NCBI GenBank assembly: GCA_947626775.1
Contig: CANQTL010000011.1
Location: forward strand, 1 to 64,000
Source: an uncultured Lachnospiraceae bacterium
GTDB taxonomy: Bacteria > Bacillota > Clostridia > Lachnospirales > Lachnospiraceae
Length of the DNA stretch: 64,000 nucleotides
Reading direction: 5' to 3'
Shown piece after piece: positions 24,352 to 33,161 of this stretch; position 1 is the stretch's first letter, and each line of letters starts with the position of its first letter. The notes beneath the pieces are model-generated. The model did no database searches. It saw only the letters and a program-made list of their open reading frames with translations, and was not told where the DNA came from. A program made the position numbers and the translations under genes.

Positions 24352-25449
24352 ATGAAGGAAAACAATATAAAATCAGTCGGGCGAGATGGAGTCAGGGATA
24401 CGGCAGGAAGAATTTGCAGGAAGGTATGGGAAGCGGTGCTGCCGAAGAAACTTCGGGAGATGAATAGGGTGTTTCGGGAGAGTGTGCTGGAAGGGTATAA
24501 CGCGTATAAGAAGGTTTTGAGTAATAAATTTTTTAAACCAGACACAAGAATTTATTTTATGGATTATGGTGGTTCAGGTGATATTTTTTTGTGTTGCTCA
24601 TACTTAGCACAAAAAAATCAAATTTTAAATAATGATGTATTGGTCGCTGCAGGTTCTGTGGTAAGTAGAGTTGCCTCATATTTTAATTTTAGCTATATAG
24701 TAGAAATAACTGTGCAGGAAGCCTGGGATTTGAGAATTATGGATAGATTTATTAAAAAGCCAATAAAGGTTTTGCCGTTATTATATGAATCTGTTCCACT
24801 CAGATATTCTGGAATATTGCGTCATATGCAAGGATATAAAGGATTAAATTTTTCAAGATTACTTCGTATCGGCATAGAATCTAATTTAAATATATTGGAT
24901 GATTTTGATAGAATTATACCGTATAGATTTTATTGTGAAAAATCAGAACTTGAAGCTCTTAAAGAGAAATTAGGATTAAAATACCAAAGAATAGCTCTAC
25001 TATCTCCATATATGAGCCATAGTAATATGCGCGAAATTCCCATGGCATTTTGGCAACAAATAGCAAAATATTTAATTGAAAAGGGATTTAAGGTGTACAC
25101 AAATAGTTGTGATGAAAAAAAAGAAAAAATTATACCAGAAACGATACGATTATGTTTACCGTATCACTTGATAACTTCAATTATGGACGAGGGGGGGGGA
25201 GTATTTGTGGGCATAAGAAGCGGTTTGTGCGACATTTTATCAACGGCAGTGCATTGCAAAAAAATTGTTTTGTATCCTAAATGGAAAATAGCAGAAGGTG
25301 TATCTACTTGGAAAGAATTTTTTTCTATGAAGGATATGAAATTAAGTGATAATGTTGTGGAATTGGAATATAAAAATAAAAATCAAAATTGGCTAGAAAT
25401 GATAACCAATGTAATTAATATAATAGAGAAAGAAAATTATGTTGAATAA
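24352..25449 (+). CDS. GT9-like glycosyltransferase, mosaic, with G9 tract
   Basis: A 365-residue paralogue: YFMDYGGSGDIFLCCSYLAQ, FVGIRSGLCDILSTAVHCKKIVLYP and a tail FSMKDMKLSDNVVELEY. The first 170 bases are GC-rich like the operon at 19 kb, but from about 24520 the gene turns abruptly AT-rich and stays so. The N-terminus (KLREMNRVFRESVLEGYNAYK) resembles that of the 19897 gene. A run of nine G at 25191-25199 encodes EGGG in frame; gain or loss of one G would truncate the protein just before the donor-binding motif. It opens the AT-rich island. Confidence 0.75.
   Translation: MKENNIKSVGRDGVRDTAGRICRKVWEAVLPKKLREMNRVFRESVLEGYNAYKKVLSNKFFKPDTRIYFMDYGGSGDIFLCCSYLAQKNQILNNDVLVAAGSVVSRVASYFNFSYIVEITVQEAWDLRIMDRFIKKPIKVLPLLYESVPLRYSGILRHMQGYKGLNFSRLLRIGIESNLNILDDFDRIIPYRFYCEKSELEALKEKLGLKYQRIALLSPYMSHSNMREIPMAFWQQIAKYLIEKGFKVYTNSCDEKKEKIIPETIRLCLPYHLITSIMDEGGGVFVGIRSGLCDILSTAVHCKKIVLYPKWKIAEGVSTWKEFFSMKDMKLSDNVVELEYKNKNQNWLEMITNVINIIEKENYVE
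25191..25199 (+). repeat. Nine-G homopolymer in glycosyltransferase gene
   Basis: Nine consecutive G inside a strongly AT-rich gene, in frame as found. Such runs slip during replication and switch genes on and off. Confidence 0.85.
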
Positions 25450-26473
25450 CTTGATAAATTGCATTATTAATTCAAACCCTTATTTAATATGGAAAAAGTT
25501 TAAAGAAATAGCAAAAGCATATGACGTTTATGCAACGTTGTGTTTAAAATATGCCAATACGCAATTTATAATAGCGCCTAGTGGTTCGGGAGACGTATAT
25601 ATTATTTCTCGATTTATTCGACAATATTTATGCATGATTAGAGAAAAATGGGAAAATAGAAATTTAAGATTTGTTGTAACTGGTAATAATGGCAAATGCA
25701 TTACAGATATGTATGGAATAAATCCATATGCAGTTATCAATGCTAAAGAAAATTTATTATTGATAAAACTTTGGATGTATGGGTGGAATATAAAATTAAG
25801 AGGGATAATTTTACATTGGGGAATGATGATACAACACATTTCGGTACTAAGAGCACTTGAAGGCATGCATAATTATAATATGTATTCAATGTTTAAGTAT
25901 GCTGTTTTTGGAGGAATAAAGGAAATCAAATATTATCCCAATATAAAAATAGATGATAATTATATTGATTCAATATTTAAAAAATTTTCATTAAAACCTG
26001 GCAAAACAGTATTACTTATTCCATATTCAAGTTCTTTAAAATATTTGCCCAATTTAAATTTTTGGAAGTCATTAACATCTGAATTAATTCAGCGAGGCTT
26101 CTGTGTTTGTACTAATGTTGTTAGCAAAATGGAAACAGAAATTCCTGGCACACAACCTTTGGCTGTCCGTTTAGATCAAATAAATTTTTTCTTGGAAAAA
26201 GCGGGGAGCATGATCTCGGTACGTACAGGGCTTGCAGATATTACTATTGACGCAAAATGTAAACGTATAGTGCTATATCCTGATCGACCATCTGGGAGGA
26301 CGGATATTACGGATTATCATGGCGTTTTTTCAATAAATCAAATGTATCAAATAGATAACGACATTGAAGTCCTTTATGATTTGAGACACATGAATAATGT
26401 AAAAAACAAAATTATGATGGAGTTTGGTGAAAAAAATGAATATTTTAGTAATAGCAAGTGCGGATGCAACTAA
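25439..26473 (+). CDS. GT9-like glycosyltransferase paralogue
   Basis: A 344-residue paralogue in the AT-rich island, overlapping the previous gene by 11 bases. The N-domain motif reads IAPSGSGDVYIISRFIRQY and the C-domain motif SVRTGLADITIDAKCKRIVLYP; the usual SGLCD is changed to TGLAD. The tail FSINQMYQIDNDIEVLYD matches the paralogue pattern. It overlaps the start of the next gene too. Specificity unknown. Confidence 0.7.
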   Translation: MLNNLINCIINSNPYLIWKKFKEIAKAYDVYATLCLKYANTQFIIAPSGSGDVYIISRFIRQYLCMIREKWENRNLRFVVTGNNGKCITDMYGINPYAVINAKENLLLIKLWMYGWNIKLRGIILHWGMMIQHISVLRALEGMHNYNMYSMFKYAVFGGIKEIKYYPNIKIDDNYIDSIFKKFSLKPGKTVLLIPYSSSLKYLPNLNFWKSLTSELIQRGFCVCTNVVSKMETEIPGTQPLAVRLDQINFFLEKAGSMISVRTGLADITIDAKCKRIVLYPDRPSGRTDITDYHGVFSINQMYQIDNDIEVLYDLRHMNNVKNKIMMEFGEKNEYFSNSKCGCN

Positions 26474-28382
26474 TTTATCGATAGAAAATATTATTAAAGA
26501 GTTCGTGCGAAGAAATCATAAAGTCGAAGTATATGGCATGTTTGATGACTATAAAAGCAATAGGATGTTCATTAATATGGAACTACCAGTGCATCAAATT
26601 AACGAATTGACAACAGATATAATTGCAAAATATGATATTGCATTTTGCGGGACGGATGCAATGAGAGTATTACGCTGGGCTGATATATATGTATTTAACT
26701 ATAATTTCATTTTTATAAATCGTTGGCCATCTGAAGGTTCTGATTTTATGTTCACAATATGTAAAGAGAGATTCAGCCCTATGAGAATGGAAGAGGATTG
26801 TTCAGTTATGCCAATAGGAGATCCAAAAGGAGATTTTTTGGAAAAAAAATCTGATAAAAATTTTCAAAAAATATTATATATTGATGCGGGGCATTTTCCA
26901 TTTGGCAAAAAAGGAAAATATCAAATCGCTAATATGTTATTGGATATTTGTAATAATTTTCCTGAATACGAAATAGTAGTTAAACCACGTTGGTTGCGCG
27001 CAGATACTAATATCACTCATAGGAGTACACACTTATATTTAATTATTGATGAATTAACCGGTGGAAATGTTCCTAATAATTTAAAATTGTTAGACAGGCA
27101 TTTGGATTTGGCCGAATTGATTGATGACAGTATTTGTGTTATTACAACATCTTATTCAACATATTTAGATGTGGCTCTTAGAGGTAAAAATGTATTAATT
27201 GTAGGAGGGTTAGATTCAGAAGAACAATATGAAATGCGTAAGAATGTAACTATGCGCGAAATGACAGAATTAGCAGCAAACACAGGATGTTTAGTAAACT
27301 ATAAGGAAATTATTCAATATTTACCTAAAGGGTTGCCGTGCAAAAAGGAGCATTTAGATAAGCTATTAGCTTATCAAACTGATGTTTCAGAACGAATTGT
27401 CAATGCCGTAGAATGGATTTATGAACATTTTATAAAATATGGACGTTTTCCTAAAATAAAAAAGTATGACTATGAAACATACCAACAGGAGATGGTTGCA
27501 GATGAGTCATTGAATTGGGAGATGCTAAAAAGAAAACGAATTAAAAATGGTATTTTAAACTCTACCAGGTGTTTTGATTGGATAGATGCAAATTTAAATT
27601 ATAGTAATTATTATGAAAAATTAAATGAAAAATATATGGAGGTTCAAGTGTGTGATGAAGGATATATAGATTTATATAGGAGTATGGAAAACATAAAAAA
27701 TGAAATTATCATTGCAGAATACGAATTGCTTATGAATGATTCTATAAATCAGTCTTTGCTTTTTAAAGCTTTTTATGAGATGGGATTGTATGACTGTATT
27801 GAAAATATGAATTCAGAATATGTATTAGCTCAATGCCCATACAATTATTATATGGGGTTAATACGAGAAAAGCAAAATGCATCTGAAAGCAGTTTGAAAT
27901 ATTTATGTAGTTATTTGGAAGAAGTATGTAGTTTAGATTATGCAAAGTATATTCAAAGTACAACTGGATTTGTAAAAGCAGCCTTTACGTCATTGTGTAG
28001 GCAATATGATGGACATAATATATCGGCAAATAAAATAGTACAATTATTTAGTATGGTACAAAATAGTAATATACCTGATATATTGCCCGTTGAAACTATA
28101 ATGAATAGATTTTATAAATTTATACCTAGTATTGGTAGTTATCTTGCTCAAATGGAAGATACTAATGCGGCAATAATGTGTATGTTTTGGTATACAAGTT
28201 ATCTTCAAGGCAATATCAACACAATCCATAAAAATGTAAAATTAATACAAGAAACCCAACGGAAATTTGAAGAAAAATTATTTGAGAAGAGGACTTTAAG
28301 TTGGTATTTAAAATATATTAAAGAAAATGGCGTTAGATATGTGATAAGAAAATTGTATTATAAAGTTGTTGCGATCAAATAG
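26436..28382 (+). CDS. Large GT-B-like glycan protein, unrecognised C-terminus
   Basis: A 648-residue soluble protein in the AT-rich island. The first 330 residues begin MNILVIASADATNLSIENII and look like a GT-B or CDP-glycerophosphotransferase-like fold: KILYIDAGHFPFG, VVKPRWLR, then CVITTSYSTYLDVALRGKNVLIVGG as the likely donor-binding part. The remaining 300 residues are helical and not recognised. I chose the ATG at 26436 because it starts with the natural first strand and follows GGTGA; TTG and GTG codons at 26424 and 26427 are in frame. It overlaps the previous gene by 38 bases. A transferase role is likely but the reaction is unknown. Confidence 0.6.
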   Translation: MNILVIASADATNLSIENIIKEFVRRNHKVEVYGMFDDYKSNRMFINMELPVHQINELTTDIIAKYDIAFCGTDAMRVLRWADIYVFNYNFIFINRWPSEGSDFMFTICKERFSPMRMEEDCSVMPIGDPKGDFLEKKSDKNFQKILYIDAGHFPFGKKGKYQIANMLLDICNNFPEYEIVVKPRWLRADTNITHRSTHLYLIIDELTGGNVPNNLKLLDRHLDLAELIDDSICVITTSYSTYLDVALRGKNVLIVGGLDSEEQYEMRKNVTMREMTELAANTGCLVNYKEIIQYLPKGLPCKKEHLDKLLAYQTDVSERIVNAVEWIYEHFIKYGRFPKIKKYDYETYQQEMVADESLNWEMLKRKRIKNGILNSTRCFDWIDANLNYSNYYEKLNEKYMEVQVCDEGYIDLYRSMENIKNEIIIAEYELLMNDSINQSLLFKAFYEMGLYDCIENMNSEYVLAQCPYNYYMGLIREKQNASESSLKYLCSYLEEVCSLDYAKYIQSTTGFVKAAFTSLCRQYDGHNISANKIVQLFSMVQNSNIPDILPVETIMNRFYKFIPSIGSYLAQMEDTNAAIMCMFWYTSYLQGNINTIHKNVKLIQETQRKFEEKLFEKRTLSWYLKYIKENGVRYVIRKLYYKVVAIK

Positions 28383-28422
28383 ATTAGTAAAAACGGAAAT
28401 ACTTGTATAAGAGGTTTTTTAC

Positions 28423-30042
28423 ATGACTAATGAGTTGAAAGTTTTGGATTGTACCTTACGTGATGGCGGGCGTATTATTGATTGTGCTTTTCGTGATGAT
28501 CAAATTATCGGAATTATTGCTCGTTTGGCTCAGGCAAACATAGATATAATTGAACTTGGATTTTTGCGTGATAGTATCAGTTATCATGGAAACAGTACTT
28601 TCTTTGAACGTATTGAACAGGCTGAAACATTGCTCCCTCCAAACCAGACATCAGAATTTACACTCTTTATAGATTATGGAATGTATGATGTCAATAAATT
28701 ACCTCATTACGATGCGGGAAAAATTCGCGGAATACGCTATGGTTTTACCAAACATAATTTTATACATGAAAGAGAAAGTCTCAAACATGAGATGCTCTTG
28801 ATTAAAGAGAAGGGATATCGGTTGTATTTTCAGGGAGTAAATACTGTAGGGTATACGGATAGAGAACTATTGGAACTGATCGATTTGGCCAATGAAGTGA
28901 GTCCTTATTCCTTCGGGATTGTAGATACATATGGCGCTATGTATGCTGAGGACTTGGACAGGCTTTATACACTGGTTGATTTTAATTTGGACAGTAATAC
29001 CGCCATTGATTTTCACGGACATAACAATATGCAGATGGCTTTTGCATTAGCGCAAAAAGCTGTCGGGATGTGTCAGGGGAAACGCAAACTGATCATTGAT
29101 GCAACTTTGGATGGAATGGGGAAATGTGCCGGAAATCTCAATACGGAGCTCGTTGCTAATTACCTCAACCAAAAGTGTAGAAAAAATTATGAATTTGATT
29201 TTTTATTAGATGCAATTGATGAATATGTTGAAGTATTTAAACACAGTGAAACATGGGGATACTCGTTGCCCGGATTAATGGCAGGTATTTATAAGTCACA
29301 TCCTAATAACGTCATATACCTGACTGATAAGTTCCGTATAAGTACGAAGGATATACGGAAAATGCTTTCGCTAATTGATGAGGACAAACGGCAACGCTAT
29401 GACTACGACAATATCAGGAATATATATAAGGACTATTTTGCCAACCCATTGGATGATAGTGAGGCATTAAAGGAAATAAGGCAATATATCGGTAAAAGGG
29501 AAGTGCTGGTTCTGGCGGCAGGCTTATCGGTTAAAACTTATGGCGAGAAATTAAAGGCATACGTTTGCGAACATCATCCCGTTGTAATAACCGTAAATTA
29601 TATCTCTGATTGCAGTAATTTCGCTTTTTGGGGCAATGATCGTAGGTATCAGAAATGTGGTGCACTAAGCATTCCACGAAATATTAAGGTTATAGTCACT
29701 TCCAATGTGACACGGCGGACGGGGAATGAGATTATTGTCAATTATATTGATTGTATAGCAGAAACAGGAAATTATTTTGATAATTCAACCTTGATGTTAT
29801 TGAATTTGTTACAGCGCATCAATGCCACCAAAATTAGAATTGCCGGTATGGATGGTTTCAGCAATGATAAGGCAAATTATTTTAACGATACGGACATTGA
29901 TAAGCGATGCGCCGGGCAGTTTGAGGAAATCAACAGAGAACTTGAGGGGCATTTGTACAGATTTGCTGAACGTAACCGTAATAAAATGGATATACAATTT
30001 ATAACGCCAAGTCGTTATGAAAATGCCATAAAAATAAAATGA
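28423..30042 (+). CDS. DRE-TIM aldolase fused to an unknown C-terminal domain
   Basis: A 539-residue protein. Residues 1-300 are an HMG-CoA lyase/4-hydroxy-2-oxovalerate aldolase-type TIM barrel: LDCTLRDGGR at the start, DFHGHNNMQMA for the metal-binding HxH, and TLDGMGKCAGNLNTE. Residues 350-539 are a separate domain with KREVLVLAAGLSVKTYGEKL and INATKIRIAGMDGFSNDKANYF; the pattern recalls nucleotide- or sugar-binding Rossmann domains but is not identified. Such aldolases join or split 2-oxo acids with aldehydes. Next to a CMP-sugar synthetase-like gene, a role in making an unusual 2-oxo-acid sugar is a reasonable inference. Confidence 0.75.
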   Translation: MTNELKVLDCTLRDGGRIIDCAFRDDQIIGIIARLAQANIDIIELGFLRDSISYHGNSTFFERIEQAETLLPPNQTSEFTLFIDYGMYDVNKLPHYDAGKIRGIRYGFTKHNFIHERESLKHEMLLIKEKGYRLYFQGVNTVGYTDRELLELIDLANEVSPYSFGIVDTYGAMYAEDLDRLYTLVDFNLDSNTAIDFHGHNNMQMAFALAQKAVGMCQGKRKLIIDATLDGMGKCAGNLNTELVANYLNQKCRKNYEFDFLLDAIDEYVEVFKHSETWGYSLPGLMAGIYKSHPNNVIYLTDKFRISTKDIRKMLSLIDEDKRQRYDYDNIRNIYKDYFANPLDDSEALKEIRQYIGKREVLVLAAGLSVKTYGEKLKAYVCEHHPVVITVNYISDCSNFAFWGNDRRYQKCGALSIPRNIKVIVTSNVTRRTGNEIIVNYIDCIAETGNYFDNSTLMLLNLLQRINATKIRIAGMDGFSNDKANYFNDTDIDKRCAGQFEEINRELEGHLYRFAERNRNKMDIQFITPSRYENAIKIK

Positions 30043-30059
30043 AAGAGAGGGAATATAAT

Positions 30060-30924
30060 ATGACACGACTTGTTATTTTTGGTGCTGGAGGGACAGGACG
30101 CAGAGTTTATCAGAAAGTGAAAGATAAATATAGTGTTATTGGCTTCGCAGACAATGATTCTAGCAGATGGAATAGTGAGAACATAGACGGCATACCTGTG
30201 TTTGATCCCGCTAATTTGATACATATGGATTTTGACTGCATTATGTTAGGGACATTTATGGGGTGCGATGAAATACGAAGGCAGTTAAAAAACCTGAATG
30301 TTCCTGAAAACAAAATTGTTTCTGGATATGTTGAAATTTCAGTGAATGCGCGTGATTTATTTTTAAAGAGAACAGCAGAGGAGTATTACAGACGCGAACA
30401 GTTGATGGGTGGGGGGGGGAGATATAAAAGCCGCTGTTGCCGAAGCAGGCGTATTCCGCGGCGAATTTGCGAAGGAAATCAACAAATATTATTCGGACAG
30501 AAAATGCTTTTTGTTTGATACATTCGACGGCTTTGATGAAAAGGATATTAATATGGAGCAAAAAGAATCCATGACGGTAGCCAATTATATGAAAGGACTG
30601 TCTGAACAGTTAGTATATGAAAAGATGCCGTATAAACATATGGTAGAGATTAGGACAGGATATTTCCCTGATACTGCCACGGGCATCGACGAAAAGTTTT
30701 GCTTTGTTAATCTGGATATGGACTTGTATAAGCCTATTTATGAGGGAATTAAATTTTTTTATCCTAAATTGATAAGTGGTGGTACACTCCTTATTCATGA
30801 TTACTTCTCCGATGCGTATCCGAATGTGCGTCAGGCTGTCGAAGACTACGAAAAGAATTACGCTGTTCAATTGATTAGGACGCCGATAGGAGATGATATG
30901 AGCATTGCGATTATTAAGCCGTAA
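30060..30924 (+). pseudogene. NAD-binding/TylF-like methyltransferase split at a G9 tract
   Basis: Two reading frames that make one protein if joined. The first (30060-30518 as read) has a PglD-like Rossmann domain, MTRLVIFGAGGTGRRVYQKV, up to QLMGG. The second (30409-30924) continues GDIKAAVAEAGVFRGEFAKEINKYY, FLFDTFDGF and CFVNLDMDLYKPIYEGIKFF, which is a TylF/macrocin O-methyltransferase-like domain complete to its end. The frames meet in a run of nine G at 30411-30419. With eight G (or eleven) they fuse through a glycine linker. The second frame alone has only a GTG start and no ribosome site. So the gene is switched off, or broken, in this copy. Confidence 0.75.
30411..30419 (+). repeat. 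Nine-G homopolymer at the frame break
   Basis: Nine G after GGGT. The downstream methyltransferase frame is shifted by one base relative to the upstream frame at this length. Confidence 0.85.
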
Positions 30925-31028
30925 ATCGATAAGAGGAAACGGCAGAGGAGGCTTTTGGAAATAAATGAGAAAGGGATAGCGATATTAGAATGAATTGCGA
31001 AACATGATATCTGAAGAGGAATGTTAAT

Positions 31029-31670
31029 ATGAAAATCAAAGCAGTTGTTCCGATTAAATTGAATAATGAAAGATTCCCCAATAAAAATCTGGCATTGCTG
31101 GGAGGTAGGCCGCTTTGTACTTATCTGCTGCATACATTGTCAGAAATAGAAAATTTGGAGACATATGTTTATTGCAGTGACGAGACAGTTGTTTCTTATT
31201 TGCCTGATAATATTAAATTTTTTAAACGTGATGTCAGGTTAGATGGTTTTTCAGTAAAAAGGCAGGAAATTGTGAGTGCAATGATTCAGGATATTCCTGC
31301 TGATGTCTATTTGTATGCACATGTTACGAACCCGTTCCTGACAAGGGAAAGTGTTGCGGAGGCAATTCGTTCTATTGTGCGGGAAGGATATGACAGCGCA
31401 ATTGGTGTGACTGCGCAGCGAAAATATATATGGTATAAGAATATGCCAATGAATTTTGAACGTGATCATTTATTGCGAACGCAGGATATTGAGCCTGTAT
31501 ATATGGAAATGGGATTATATGCATTCCGGCGGGAGGTCGCATTGCCGAATGGTTCTGTATATGGTGATAAATTGCGGCTTATACCGGTGACTGACACGGA
31601 AGCGGTGGATATTGATTACAAGGAAGATTTAGACTTTGCAAATTTGATTATGGAACAGAGAAACAATTGA
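31029..31670 (+). CDS. Cytidylyltransferase, NeuA/KdsB-like
   Basis: A 213-residue nucleotidyltransferase. AVVPIKLNNERFPNKNLALLGGRPLC is the signature of CMP-acylneuraminate/CMP-Kdo synthetases, which activate acidic 2-oxo sugars with CTP. VYLYAHVTNPFLTRESV and the ending ITDTEAVDIDYKEDLDFA-like segment (IPVTDTEAVDIDYKEDLDFA) also fit; the last carries metal-binding Asp residues. No NeuB- or KdsA-type synthase is in the window, but the aldolase at 28423 could supply the 2-oxo acid. GAGGAA precedes the ATG. Confidence 0.85.
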   Translation: MKIKAVVPIKLNNERFPNKNLALLGGRPLCTYLLHTLSEIENLETYVYCSDETVVSYLPDNIKFFKRDVRLDGFSVKRQEIVSAMIQDIPADVYLYAHVTNPFLTRESVAEAIRSIVREGYDSAIGVTAQRKYIWYKNMPMNFERDHLLRTQDIEPVYMEMGLYAFRREVALPNGSVYGDKLRLIPVTDTEAVDIDYKEDLDFANLIMEQRNN

Positions 31671-31727
31671 GAAATTGCATAGTTCAAAACAGATTGATTC
31701 GATAGCGGAAGGAGATATCTTATTGGC

Positions 31728-32786
31728 ATGAAACGAGAAAAAAATGCTTATTTTGAATTGCTGAGATTTATATTTGCAATTTTGATATGTCTTACTCATT
31801 GGAATAGGGGACATTTTCGCGGCGCGTATGTAGGAGTGCAATTCTTTTTTGTTTTATCTGGGTTTTTGCTTGCCAAGAGTTACTTTGATCATTTTGATGT
31901 ATTAAAAAGGCAAAATATCTATCAAAATTGTTTGAATTTTCTTAAAGCGAGAATTAGTAGGTATTATCCCCATTTTATATTTTCGCTTATTGTTTTGAGT
32001 GTTATAAAAGTTGTTGTACTAAAACTGATGACATTTAATGAGTTTTTGAAATCACTTTTTTGGGAAGCCACATTTTTGCAGAATATCGGAATTAGAGCTT
32101 CAGGGAATTTGATTAATCCACCGACATGGTTTTTGTGTGCGGTTGTGATATGCGGCTATGTTATTTTCTTTTTGTTGCAGAAACACCAGGATACATATGT
32201 TTATATCGTTGCACCGCTTTCAGTAATATTTATGTTTTGTTATTTCAATGATTGTTTTGGTAGTATGGCAGCCGCAAGTCCTATAGTAGTATTTACTACG
32301 AGCGGGATTATTCAGGGATTTGCATGTATGTCATTGGGGTGTATTAGCTATGTTTTATATACATATTTGGAACAAAAACTAAACAGAGATAACAGGATGA
32401 TTGGAATTCTGCAGTCGATAGGAGAGATTGGTTTGTTAGGGCTGATTTTGCGTTTGTGTTATAAAGAAGGCCACACTGATAAAGACTTTATTTTAATTGT
32501 ATTTTTTGCAGTATTAATAATATCTGCATCCTTAAATAATAGCTGGCTGGCAATGCTATGCAATAGTTATATAAAACGACTGATGTTGTTTTGCGGTAGA
32601 CTAAGTTATCCTATTTTTCTTAATCATATGGCAATATTTTATATATTGAATAGTTTGGATCATACAGGGGGGGGGTATGTTGAACAAACGGCGATATTTT
32701 TGCTGATAACTATTATTTACTCGATTATAACAGAAAGGATAGTTGATTTATTATCTTCTATTGTAAAAAGTTATAAGCGGGCATGA
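31728..32786 (+). CDS. Acyltransferase 3 family membrane protein, with G9 tract
   Basis: A 352-residue protein with about ten membrane helices, of the OatA/NodX acyltransferase 3 family that O-acetylates surface sugars. The N-terminus FELLRFIFAILICLTHWNRG holds the R and H typical of helix one and its end; YVGVQFFFVLSGFLLAKSYF follows. A run of nine G at 32667-32675 encodes HTGGGY in frame close to the end; slippage would remove the last helix. It is the last gene of the AT-rich island. Confidence 0.85.
   Translation: MKREKNAYFELLRFIFAILICLTHWNRGHFRGAYVGVQFFFVLSGFLLAKSYFDHFDVLKRQNIYQNCLNFLKARISRYYPHFIFSLIVLSVIKVVVLKLMTFNEFLKSLFWEATFLQNIGIRASGNLINPPTWFLCAVVICGYVIFFLLQKHQDTYVYIVAPLSVIFMFCYFNDCFGSMAAASPIVVFTTSGIIQGFACMSLGCISYVLYTYLEQKLNRDNRMIGILQSIGEIGLLGLILRLCYKEGHTDKDFILIVFFAVLIISASLNNSWLAMLCNSYIKRLMLFCGRLSYPIFLNHMAIFYILNSLDHTGGGYVEQTAIFLLITIIYSIITERIVDLLSSIVKSYKRA
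32667..32675 (+). repeat. Nine-G homopolymer in acyltransferase gene
   Basis: Nine consecutive G, in frame, about 110 bases before the stop codon of an AT-rich gene. Confidence 0.85.
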
Positions 32787-32841
32787 ATATAGTAATGCGG
32801 CCCGATTGAATGTGAATAACAAAACTGCGATAAACTGTCGC

Positions 32842-33150
32842 TTACTCAGCGTTTTCCGCCTGGCGGTATTTTTCCAGTTCCGCTTGTAAGGAAGTGTTGG
32901 TTGCAGTCAGTTCTTCGATTTGTGATACTAGCTTTTCAATCTGAGCAGCCTGCTCGGCGGTTTTCTTAGTATAGTAGTTATCGAAGGCTTCCCGCTCGGC
33001 GCGGGCGCGGGCGAATTCCCGTTCCATCTCGTCGGCGTTGAGGACATAGAGACTTTCAGAGGCTTTGGTGAGGGCTGGATTGTCATTGGCGATCATTTTG
33101 AGTTCCTCCTAGGTTTTGGTTTTGAAGAGGCGGGCCTGTGGTCGATATCA
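32842..33150 (-). pseudogene. Duplicated 3' end of the Rpn-like gene
   Basis: This stretch repeats the 3' end of the gene at 33162-34058 as a direct tandem copy (32842-33150 against 33162-33492), including the stop codon and the last 84 codons. The frame is open from MIANDNPALTKASESLYVLN to the end, but it has no nuclease core. The intact gene carries a slightly longer Gln/Ala linker. A remnant of tandem duplication or unequal recombination is the likely origin. Confidence 0.75.
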
Positions 33151-33161
33151 CAGACTGCTGG

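Noticed and set aside
32842..33096. 84-residue open frame as an independent gene
   Set aside because: It is a direct copy of the end of the neighbouring Rpn-like gene without its catalytic core.
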